A stretch of 5,672 nucleotides of DNA from Eubacterium sp. (GTDB taxonomy: Bacteria; Bacillota; Clostridia; Oscillospirales; Acutalibacteraceae): assembly GCA_029059925.1 (NCBI GenBank), contig JAIDVA010000234.1:1-5672 (forward strand), in the 5' to 3' direction. Every line of letters begins with the position of its first letter. The stretch's first letter is position 1. The translations under genes and the position numbers were made by a program. The notes below the pieces were generated by a model that was not told the DNA's origin, did not search any database, and saw only the letters and a list, made by a program, of their open reading frames with translations. Positions 1-5,577 of this stretch are shown here, piece after piece.

Positions 1-1214
1 CAGTTATAGAGATGCTCAATTGTTTCGTTGAGTTCCTGATAATATAGGTCTCTGCCTGCCTTATCCGTTCTGTGGAAGTTTTTATAATTCGTATCATCAA
101 GAGTTATACCGACAAACGGAATTGCGGACACCTCAAGACCATAATTACCGCCGCCGTTCACCATATCCTGCCAAACAAGAATACCGTTAACATCACAGTA
201 ATGATACCAGAGGAGAGGCTCAATCTTAATGTGCTTTCTGAGCATATTAAAGCCTGCTTTTTTTGCAAAGAGCACATCCTCCTCCATAGCCTGATTGGCA
301 GGCGGAGTAAGATAACCATCTGAATAATACCCCTGATCAAGAAGACCATTATGAAAATAAGGCTTGTTATTAAGGAACAATCTTAAAATTCCTTTTTCAT
401 CAACACCTGTTGAAAACTTACGCATACCAAAATAGGATTTGATGCTCTCACCGCAAGCCTTGAATATCACATTATAAAGAAAAGGTGATTCAGGAGACCA
501 TGATTTGAAATCAGGTATTTTCACAATATGCTCGGTTGTATCTGCTATAAGCTCATCACCATCATAGATAAGCACCTCAACATCATCTGTACCAAAATAT
601 TCAAACTTAACCTGCTCATTATCATAGTCCGGAGTAATTTTAACACGCTCCAAAAATTCTTCCGGCGTTGATTCAAGCCATACTGACTGCCAGATACCGC
701 TCTGCGGTGAATACCATATGCCGCCGCGTTTCATCTTTTGTTTACCGCGTGAATAGGAACAGGTATCCGTATAATCCTTTACACGAACAACAAGAGTATT
801 CTCTTCACCATCAGCTGATAAATAATCTGTTAATTCGAATTTGAAAGCAGTATAACCGCCTGTATGTGTGCCGATTTCTTTGCCGTTCAAAAATACAGTT
901 GCAATCTGATCAACTGCACCGAAATTTATAAACACTCTTCCCTTGTTAAATCCCTCAGGGAGAGTAAAGCATTTTTTATAAAACAGGGTTTCATCAGGCT
1001 TAATCACACGGCTAACTCCTGAAAGCTCACACTCAGGTGAAAACGGAACTGTAATCTGTGCAGTATAGACACTGGGCATATTATCCGTTTTTCTGATAGA
1101 ATAGTCCCATGTACCGTTAAGGCTTATGTAGCTGTCTCTGACAAACTGCGGTCTTGGATACTCGGATAAAGGATTTTCACGATTAATGTTTCTGCTCCAT
1201 TTTGTTAATAGCAT
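1..1214 (-). CDS. Glycoside hydrolase family 2 protein, C-terminal part beyond the window
   Basis: The frame stays open for 404 codons from the ATG at 1214 to the left edge, with no stop or frameshift. The protein begins MLLTKWSRNI and shows the GH2 order: an N-terminal jelly-roll sugar-binding domain (about residues 15-185, with LNGTWDYS at 32-39, FLNGKEIGTHTGGY at 108-121 and GGIWYSPQSGIWQSVWLE at 164-181), an Ig-like domain (about 186-270) and the start of the TIM barrel (GFNMLRKHIKIEP at 321-333, then WYHYCDVNGILVWQDM at 336-351). GH2 enzymes are retaining exo-glycosidases such as beta-galactosidases and beta-glucuronidases. In this family the Asn-Glu acid/base and the nucleophile Glu lie later, so neither is visible and the substrate cannot be named. 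There is no signal peptide, so it is probably cytoplasmic. It starts 2 nt after the exporter stop codon, which implies co-expression. The family call is firm; the specificity is unknown. Confidence 0.93.
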   Translation of the reverse strand, partial: MLLTKWSRNINRENPLSEYPRPQFVRDSYISLNGTWDYSIRKTDNMPSVYTAQITVPFSPECELSGVSRVIKPDETLFYKKCFTLPEGFNKGRVFINFGAVDQIATVFLNGKEIGTHTGGYTAFKFELTDYLSADGEENTLVVRVKDYTDTCSYSRGKQKMKRGGIWYSPQSGIWQSVWLESTPEEFLERVKITPDYDNEQVKFEYFGTDDVEVLIYDGDELIADTTEHIVKIPDFKSWSPESPFLYNVIFKACGESIKSYFGMRKFSTGVDEKGILRLFLNNKPYFHNGLLDQGYYSDGYLTPPANQAMEEDVLFAKKAGFNMLRKHIKIEPLLWYHYCDVNGILVWQDMVNGGGNYGLEVSAIPFVGITLDDTNYKNFHRTDKAGRDLYYQELNETIEHLYN

Positions 1215-1225
1215 TTTTATCCCTC
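1215..1225 (-). promoter_or_regulatory. Ribosome binding site of the GH2 gene, inside the exporter gene
   Basis: On the minus strand GAGGG (1225-1221) lies 6 nt before the ATG at 1214 and overlaps the last Glu-Gly codons and TAA stop of the ABC transporter gene. This fixes the GH2 start and suggests translational coupling, because ribosomes finishing the exporter end within 2 nt of the next start. Confidence 0.75.
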
Positions 1226-2908
1226 AACAATCTTTCCATTATTTATTTGGATGTGCTTATTACAAATCTCAAGTGCTGCCGTTTTATGCGACACTATAAT
1301 ACATGTCACATTATCAAGCTCTTTAAGATTCATCAAAAACTGCTTTTCTGTCTCCTCGTCCAAAGCAGATGTTGCCTCATCAAGCAGGAGTATAGGTGAT
1401 TTAGCCAGCAGACTTCTCGCAATTGCAAGTCGCTGAATCTGACCTTCCGAAAGTCCCATACCCTTTTCACCGATTACGGTATCAATTCCCTGTGGCAGCT
1501 CATCAATAAACTGCTTTGCACAGCTTATCCTTACTGCCTCATCCAGCTCAGCAGAGGTCACATTATCATTAATAAAGGTTAAGTTATCTCTGATTGTACC
1601 TGATATTACCATATTACCCTGCGGAACATAAGAAAACAAACGTCTGGTGTTTTTATCAACAGGTATATCACCCTGTGTTGTTTTAAGGTAGATATCTCCG
1701 CCTTGTGCATTAAACACACCAAGCAGCAGTTTAAGAAGAGTACTCTTGCCTATACCCGAAATACCCATAATGGCAACAAAATCACCCTTATTTAAGGTAA
1801 ATGATGTATTATCAAAAATAATATCCCTGTCATACTTAAAGCAGATGTTGCTAAACGAAATTTTTTCAAGAGCAGCATATGTCTTTTCAACATCAAGCTG
1901 TTTATCATTAATCTGCAACTCATCTGTAATTTCATCAATTTCCATAAGACGCTCAGCAGATGCAATCATTGAAAAATACTGCGGCATAACATTTGAAAGT
2001 GATGCAAACGGTGACTGCACCTGATTAACAAGCTGCAGCATTGCAGTAACAGTACCATAGGTCATAAGATTATTAAGTAATCGCCATGCACCGAAAGCAA
2101 CAGCAAATACTGTTCCGATATTAAAAACAGCGTTAAGACCTGTGTTGGCAAATATGCTGAAATTACGTCTTTTTATTTTAGCAACAAAATTCTCTTCCTG
2201 CAAATCATCTGTCTGTCCCTGAATTTTATCCTCAACCGAAAAAGCTTTTACAACAAGCAGATTTGACACGATTTCCTGGATAAAGGAACGGGTTTTCCCT
2301 TCTGTCTCCTGTACTTTTTTATGAAGTGCTTTCAGCTGCTTTCTGAAAAGCTGTGTGACAGAAAAAACCACACATCCGCCGATAAGAAATACGAGTGCAA
2401 ACACCTTGTCTATAATTACAAGATAGATAAGTGAGCTGATAAGCTTTGTGCCGAAGAATATACTTTGCGGCAGAATAGTTGTAAAACCATTTGTAACAAT
2501 ACCAACATCGTTAAACATTCTGTTTTGCAGCTCGCCGGTATGATATGATGTTACTGTTGAATAATCCTTTTTCATTATCACATCATGCAAATGACGTTTT
2601 AATATAATTTCAAGACGGCCCTTACACCGTTCCGAAACACAGCTGCGCGTAATACTCAAGGTCATCTGCAGCAGAACAACGCCCAAAAGTGCAAAAGCAA
2701 ATTTAACAACATAATTTATATCCTGCATTACGGTCGCGCCGTCAATAACTCTTTTTGAAAAGTTAGCAAACATAACAGAGGTTATGCCATGAACAACATT
2801 AACTGCAATAAGAAAAACAAGTGTTGGAATCTGACCTTTGCATATTTTTAAAATCCATTTCAAAACAGCTTTATCGGATTTATTAACTTTTTTCTTTATA
2901 TCTTCCAA
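1217..2908 (-). CDS. ABC exporter, fused permease and ATPase (half-transporter)
   Basis: This 563-aa protein has the usual length of a bacterial homodimeric ABC exporter half. The membrane domain (about residues 1-320) has six hydrophobic stretches, near 28-50, 66-86, 146-166, 169-187, 252-275 and 280-296. The ATPase domain (about 348-563) carries an A-loop Tyr359, Walker A GISGIGKST (382-390), Q-loop Gln430 in SYVPQ, signature LSEGQ (486-490), Walker B ILLLDE (506-511), D-loop SALD (514-517) and switch His541. All catalytic residues are present, so it should be active; the signature has Glu in place of the commoner second-position Gly. There is no N-terminal C39 leader peptidase domain. The start is a TTG, six bases after the stop of the peptidase gene; the first in-frame ATG is codon 46, inside the first membrane helix, and would remove needed sequence. 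The neighbouring S24/S26 peptidase suggests a peptide substrate, but a lipid or drug exporter role cannot be excluded. Confidence 0.95.
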   Translation of the reverse strand: MEDIKKKVNKSDKAVLKWILKICKGQIPTLVFLIAVNVVHGITSVMFANFSKRVIDGATVMQDINYVVKFAFALLGVVLLQMTLSITRSCVSERCKGRLEIILKRHLHDVIMKKDYSTVTSYHTGELQNRMFNDVGIVTNGFTTILPQSIFFGTKLISSLIYLVIIDKVFALVFLIGGCVVFSVTQLFRKQLKALHKKVQETEGKTRSFIQEIVSNLLVVKAFSVEDKIQGQTDDLQEENFVAKIKRRNFSIFANTGLNAVFNIGTVFAVAFGAWRLLNNLMTYGTVTAMLQLVNQVQSPFASLSNVMPQYFSMIASAERLMEIDEITDELQINDKQLDVEKTYAALEKISFSNICFKYDRDIIFDNTSFTLNKGDFVAIMGISGIGKSTLLKLLLGVFNAQGGDIYLKTTQGDIPVDKNTRRLFSYVPQGNMVISGTIRDNLTFINDNVTSAELDEAVRISCAKQFIDELPQGIDTVIGEKGMGLSEGQIQRLAIARSLLAKSPILLLDEATSALDEETEKQFLMNLKELDNVTCIIVSHKTAALEICNKHIQINNGKIVEG

Positions 2909-2923
2909 AGCTGATTATTCCCC
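2906..2923 (-). promoter_or_regulatory. Ribosome binding site and TTG start of the ABC exporter
   Basis: GGGGA (2923-2919, minus strand) sits 10 nt before a TTG (2908-2906). The site overlaps the final Gly-Glu codons of the peptidase gene. An in-frame TAA (2917-2915) stands two codons before the TTG, so no start further upstream in this frame is possible, and no ATG occurs until codon 46. The spacing is slightly long and the start codon weak, which may set exporter yield below peptidase yield. Confidence 0.7.
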
Positions 2924-3370
2924 TTTTTTAAACAAATGCCTTTTAATATATCCAATTCCTCTCGAAATCAAAAGAAGTGCCGGACGAACAGGTAAAAGTG
3001 CTACCCAGATTCGTGAATAAATTTTATATGGTACTGATTTTTGCAAATCTATATAATGTTTACCGTTTTTATAAAAGCCGACAAGCACACCGCAAATCAT
3101 ATCATCAGTGACATATTCCTTTCGCAAAAGATTATCACCGACAATAACATAATGGTCATCACATACTTTTACAACCCTGTGCATAATATATTTACCGTCA
3201 GAAGTAACATATACAGGCACATCATACTTCTTCAGCCTCGACTTATTTTTAACAACAATAATATTATCTCTTTGCTGATGAATAAGCGGCTGCATAGAGG
3301 AGCCCATTGTAAGCCCTGTATAGGTCCCTGTTCTGTCTAGTATTTCTTTTATTGATTCAAAATCATTCAT
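2915..3370 (-). CDS. S24/S26-family serine peptidase (signal-peptidase-like)
   Basis: This 151-aa protein has the signal peptidase I core. A box-B-like GSSMQPLI (residues 23-30) places the nucleophile at Ser25, directly before Met-x-Pro. YIMHRVVKV (61-69) places His64 where bacterial signal peptidases have Lys, the pattern of ER/archaeal Sec11 and SipW-like enzymes. VGDN (77-80) supplies the conserved Gly-Asp-Asn. Unlike ordinary signal peptidases it has no N-terminal membrane anchor; a hydrophobic or amphipathic stretch at about 118-140 near the basic C-terminus may attach it to the membrane. It is followed at 6 nt by an ABC exporter in the same operon, so cleaving an exported peptide or protein is a reasonable inference, but the substrate is unknown. 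The ATG at 3370 has GGAG (3382-3379) 8 nt upstream. An alternative is a housekeeping Sec11-like signal peptidase, which the missing anchor and the operon context argue against. Confidence 0.85.
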   Translation of the reverse strand: MNDFESIKEILDRTGTYTGLTMGSSMQPLIHQQRDNIIVVKNKSRLKKYDVPVYVTSDGKYIMHRVVKVCDDHYVIVGDNLLRKEYVTDDMICGVLVGFYKNGKHYIDLQKSVPYKIYSRIWVALLPVRPALLLISRGIGYIKRHLFKKGE

Positions 3371-3431
3371 AAATCCTGCTCCATATAAGGAATAAAAACA
3401 TATAAATGCAAGCTATTCCCTTATTATATTA

Positions 3432-3460
3432 ATTATAACAGATTTAAATATTATATGCAA
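3432..3460 (-). promoter_or_regulatory. Sigma-A-type promoter of the peptidase-exporter-GH2 operon
   Basis: On the minus strand TTGCAT (3460-3455) is followed after exactly 17 nt by a consensus TATAAT (3437-3432), with a TG one base upstream of the -10 (extended -10). Transcription would begin near 3425, giving a leader of about 55 nt before the ATG at 3370. No terminator or other start lies between it and the operon. Confidence 0.8.
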
Positions 3461-3491
3461 CAGCGAGAATTGATACCCATTTATATCGCAT

Positions 3492-3521
3492 TTGACAAAG
3501 CAATGCAATATATGTTAGAAT
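3492..3521 (+). promoter_or_regulatory. Sigma-A-type promoter facing the flavoprotein gene
   Basis: A consensus TTGACA (3492-3497) is followed after 18 nt by TAGAAT (3516-3521), with TG at 3513-3514 forming an extended -10. The expected transcription start is near 3528, giving a leader of about 74 nt before the ATG at 3602. An intrinsic-terminator hairpin lies within that leader. No other promoter fits between the hairpin and the gene. Confidence 0.75.
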
Positions 3522-3538
3522 GATATGCAATAGGTAGC

Positions 3539-3576
3539 AAAAAAGGCGAGACTGTTGCAAGGTCTCGTCTTTTTTT
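3539..3576 (+). terminator. Intrinsic-terminator hairpin in the flavoprotein gene leader (U-tract on both strands)
   Basis: GGCGAGAC (3545-3552) pairs with GTCTCGTC (3562-3569) over 8 bp with one G-U pair and a 9-nt loop, followed by seven T (3570-3576). Six A (3539-3544) before the stem can pair with the T run, and give a T-tract on the minus strand, so the element could work in both directions. It sits downstream of a good promoter and only about 25 nt before the flavoprotein ATG. It could be an attenuator, the end of a leader RNA of about 50 nt, or an insulator between the divergent units. Confidence 0.8.
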
Positions 3577-3601
3577 GCGGCGGAATTAAAGGAGAATTCA
3601 A

Positions 3602-4999
3602 ATGGATTACGATTTGATAATTGTAGGCTCAGGACCTGCAGGTATTTTCACAGCACTTGAACTCATCAGACACAAATCAAACAAGAAAATACTTTTGATT
3701 GAAAAAGGCAAGCCTGTCGAAAAAAGGCACTGCCCTAAAGACCAAACCGGTCAATGCGTTAACTGCAAGCCAAGCTGTGCAATAACAACAGGTTTCTCGG
3801 GTGCAGGAGCTTTCTCCGATGGCAAGCTGAGTCTCAGCTACGAGGTTGGCGGTGATTTGCCGGATCTTATCGGCAGTGATTTTGCACAGGAACTTATTGA
3901 CTACACAGATAAAGTTTATCTTGAATTCGGTGCAGACACCAAGGTTGAGGGTGTGTACACAGGTGATGCAATAAAGGAAATCAGAAAAAATGCTATCAAG
4001 GCGGGATTGAAACTTGTGGACTGCCCTATCCGTCATTTAGGAACTGAAAAGGCACAGGAGCTTTATTACAGAATACAGACCTATCTTGCAGATAACGGTG
4101 TTGACATGATGTTTTCAACCGAATGCAAAAACATCATAATTGATGACAAAGCATGCAAGGGTGTAATCATTGATTATAACGGCACTGACAGAAAAATCAC
4201 GGCAGAAGAAATTGTTATTGCAACAGGAAGACGAGGCGCCGACTGGCTTGAAAAACTGTGCGCCGAACATCATATTGCACATAAGCCCGGTACTGTTGAT
4301 ATCGGTGTTCGTGTTGAATGCCGAAATGAGGTTATGGAAAAGGTTAATGAAACACTCTATGAATCAAAGCTTATCGGTTATCCTAAGCCCTGGAAAAATA
4401 AGGTGCGTACCTTCTGTCAGAACCCCGGTGGTTTTGTCGCACAGGAAAATTATGATAATGACCTTGCCGTTGTAAACGGACACAGCTACAAGGATAAGAA
4501 AAGCGAAAACACAAACCTTGCGATTCTTGTAAGTCACAACTTTACAGAGCCGTTCAATCAGCCGATTGAATATGCACAGAAGGTCGGAGAGCTCACCAAT
4601 ATGCTTGGTGCAGGTCATATTATGGTGCAGCGCTTTGGTGATATTCTTGATGGTAAAAGAACATGGCCGCATGAGCTTTCAAAAAGCAATGTTAAACCGA
4701 CACTCAAGGATGCTGTTGCAGGTGACATTACAGCTGCAATGCCATACAGAGCAATGACAAATATTATTGAATTTATAAAAATGCTGGATGTTGTTGTGCC
4801 TGGTTTTGCATCAACCGAAACACTTCTCTATAGTCCCGAGCTGAAATTCTACAGCAACAAGGTTAAAATGGATACTGACCTTAATACAAATATCAAAGGA
4901 CTGCATTGCCTTGGCGACAGCTCAGGCTGGACACGTGGTCTTATGATGGCAAGTGTCATGGGTGTACTTATGGGCAGAAAGCTTGCAGAGAGTGAATAA
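3602..4999 (+). CDS. FAD-dependent dehydrogenase-like flavoprotein (COG2509 type)
   Basis: This 465-aa protein is complete and near the usual length for the family. A Rossmann dinucleotide-binding start, DLIIVGSGPAG (4-14, with GSGPAG at 9-14), is followed by the acidic ribose-binding residue in LLIEKG (Glu34). VIATGRRG (205-212) and the C-terminal GLHCLGDSSGW (433-443, Gly438-Asp439 contacting FAD in related proteins) complete the FAD-binding pattern. Four cysteines, C44, C52, C55 and C59 (CX7CX2CX3C), precede GFSGAGAFSDGKL (64-76), the hallmark of this family. The reaction and substrate of COG2509 proteins are not established to my knowledge, so only an oxidoreductase role is inferred; it should be cytoplasmic. 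The ATG is fixed by AAAGGAG (3588-3594) 7 nt upstream. It is transcribed alone, away from the peptidase operon, behind a terminator-like hairpin in its leader, and is followed by a probable terminator at 5093-5119. Confidence 0.92.
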   Translation: MDYDLIIVGSGPAGIFTALELIRHKSNKKILLIEKGKPVEKRHCPKDQTGQCVNCKPSCAITTGFSGAGAFSDGKLSLSYEVGGDLPDLIGSDFAQELIDYTDKVYLEFGADTKVEGVYTGDAIKEIRKNAIKAGLKLVDCPIRHLGTEKAQELYYRIQTYLADNGVDMMFSTECKNIIIDDKACKGVIIDYNGTDRKITAEEIVIATGRRGADWLEKLCAEHHIAHKPGTVDIGVRVECRNEVMEKVNETLYESKLIGYPKPWKNKVRTFCQNPGGFVAQENYDNDLAVVNGHSYKDKKSENTNLAILVSHNFTEPFNQPIEYAQKVGELTNMLGAGHIMVQRFGDILDGKRTWPHELSKSNVKPTLKDAVAGDITAAMPYRAMTNIIEFIKMLDVVVPGFASTETLLYSPELKFYSNKVKMDTDLNTNIKGLHCLGDSSGWTRGLMMASVMGVLMGRKLAESE

Positions 5000-5030
5000 T
5001 ATCATACTAATTGAATAGCACAAAACAAAA

Positions 5031-5074
5031 ATCCGCAGAACGAGCACTCTTGATAAAGAGGGTGCTCGCAGGAT
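5031..5074 (+). repeat. Long hairpin 3' of the flavoprotein gene
   Basis: CGAGCACTCTT (5041-5051) pairs with GAGGGTGCTCG (5058-5068), 11 bp with two G-U pairs around a GATAAA loop. ATCC (5031-5034) and GGAT (5071-5074) can close an outer helix across an internal loop. No T-run follows directly on either strand, so it is not a standard terminator by itself. It could stabilise the 3' end of the mRNA or belong to the structured non-coding region that follows. Confidence 0.6.
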
Positions 5075-5092
5075 GCCTTTGATTTGAGAATT

Positions 5093-5119
5093 ACAGCATA
5101 GTTTTTTATGCTGTTTTTT
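5093..5119 (+). terminator. Probable intrinsic terminator of the flavoprotein gene
   Basis: ACAGCATA (5093-5100) pairs perfectly with TATGCTGT (5107-5114) across a 6-nt loop and is followed by TTTTT (5115-5119), then CTTTT. The stem has only three G-C pairs, so it may be leaky. It lies about 95 nt after the stop codon, with the longer hairpin at 5041-5068 in between. Confidence 0.65.
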
Positions 5120-5151
5120 CTTTTGTGGTCAGGGATTGTTCCTGCTTTTTT

Positions 5152-5169
5152 GGATTTATATATAAATCC
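5152..5169. repeat. Perfect 18-bp palindrome
   Basis: GGATTTATATATAAATCC reads identically on both strands with no spacer and has a T-run just before it. It could be a dimeric protein binding site or a hairpin or cruciform in a mobile-element flank. No gene starts beside it, so a role as an operator for a nearby promoter is not supported. Confidence 0.6.
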
Positions 5170-5321
5170 GATGCTCGCTAAAATGTAGGATACTTTTTTA
5201 GCCGTTCTATTCGAATGCTGTTCCTATCCCTTTTCCAGCGAAGTTATACCGCTCTATCAATAGATGTCATGGCAGTAATATATCCCATTCAGACGGTCAT
5301 TCAATTTTGATTTTCGGCAAT

Positions 5322-5417
5322 AAAAAAGCCGTTTACATAAGTAAGTAACACAAACAAGCAGAGCCTTTCAGCAAAGCAACAGAAAACATCAATGCAGATA
5401 ACGGCTCAACATAGCCG
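5322..5417 (-). promoter_or_regulatory. Competing hairpins on the minus strand, one terminator-like
   Basis: On the minus strand CGGCT (5417-5413) can pair locally with AGCCG (5406-5402) around a 6-nt loop. Alternatively AGCCGTT (5406-5400) can pair with AACGGCT (5333-5327), which is followed by more T (to 5322), like a terminator with a long loop. A third option pairs CGGC (5331-5328) with GCCG (5318-5315). The arms are mutually exclusive, as in an attenuator, but they are short, no promoter was found upstream and no gene lies downstream. Confidence 0.25.
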
Positions 5418-5517
5418 AGAATTGAAACAGACTGGAAGATATGTTGCCTATTGATGAAAAGCTTAGCGGGTGGTTTTTGTTTTGCTATTCGAGCTCAACT
5501 GTCAAAGACATTAATAC

Positions 5518-5550
5518 AAAAAATGTGCAAGTTGTTTTCCTACTTACACA
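5518..5550 (-). terminator. Intrinsic terminator for a minus-strand gene from the right
   Basis: On the minus strand TGTGTAAGT (5550-5542) pairs with ACTTGCACA (5532-5524) over 9 bp, using one T-G pair that would be an A-C mismatch on the plus strand, and is followed directly by six T (5523-5518). This makes the minus strand the working orientation. It lies 27 nt after the stop codon of the partial frame at 5578-5672. Confidence 0.6.
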
Positions 5551-5577
5551 CTTTTTACTTTCTTTATAAAATAATAT

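Larger units (their letters stand above)
3406..3530 (+). repeat. Four copies of ATGCAA in the divergent intergenic region
   Basis: ATGCAA occurs at 3406-3411, 3455-3460, 3503-3508 and 3525-3530. The second copy is the complement of the -35 box of the leftward promoter, the third lies in the spacer of the rightward promoter, and the fourth just after its -10. Copies three and four share ATGCAATA. The motif is short and AT-rich, so chance is possible, but the placement would suit an operator acting on both promoters. Confidence 0.35.
5120..5517. other. Gene-free stretch with several inverted repeats
   Basis: No convincing coding frame is present. The longest open minus-strand runs (5005-5223 and 5336-5494) are 73 and 53 codons, lack a usable start codon and ribosome binding site, and do not resemble a family I can name with confidence. 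The stretch holds the 18-bp palindrome, the hairpins at 5315-5331 and 5402-5417, and a TTGACA on the minus strand (5505-5500) without a -10 at the right distance. Its base composition is closer to the genes on the left than to the very AT-rich DNA right of 5515. It could be a decayed mobile-element end or a structured intergenic RNA region. Confidence 0.5.

Noticed and set aside
158..349. Short frames opposite the GH2, exporter, peptidase and flavoprotein genes.
   Set aside because: They lie wholly within well-supported genes on the other strand or in other frames, lack ribosome binding sites and show no family features.
3365..3401. A 12-codon minus-strand frame (ATG at 3401, peptide MFLFLIWSRIYE) whose TGA overlaps the start of the peptidase gene.
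   Set aside because: Its only purine-rich sequence, AAGGG at 3422-3418, is 16 nt away and next to the predicted transcription start, so there is no proper ribosome binding site. The overlap is probably chance.
5005..5223. A 73-codon open run on the minus strand downstream of the flavoprotein gene.
   Set aside because: It has no ATG or GTG, and a TTG only near its end, no ribosome binding site, and it runs through the hairpin and terminator sequences, whose symmetry affects the apparent codons.
5200..5225. A TTCGAAT sequence resembling the T-arm of a tRNA.
   Set aside because: No acceptor or anticodon arm can be folded around it in either direction, and the similar CTATTCGAG at 5485-5493 fails in the same way.
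5315..5331. CGGC/GCCG hairpin on the plus strand as a terminator.
   Set aside because: The stem is only 4 bp, the A-run is in the loop and only three T follow.
5336..5494. A 53-codon open run on the minus strand with a hydrophobic second half.
   Set aside because: The first in-frame ATG is late, no ribosome binding site is visible and there are stops in this frame on both sides. It could be a decayed fragment but cannot be called a gene.
5484..5505. TTGACA on the minus strand as a promoter for leftward transcription.
   Set aside because: Seventeen bases downstream the sequence is AAACAA, with no -10-like hexamer at 16-18 nt and no gene to serve.
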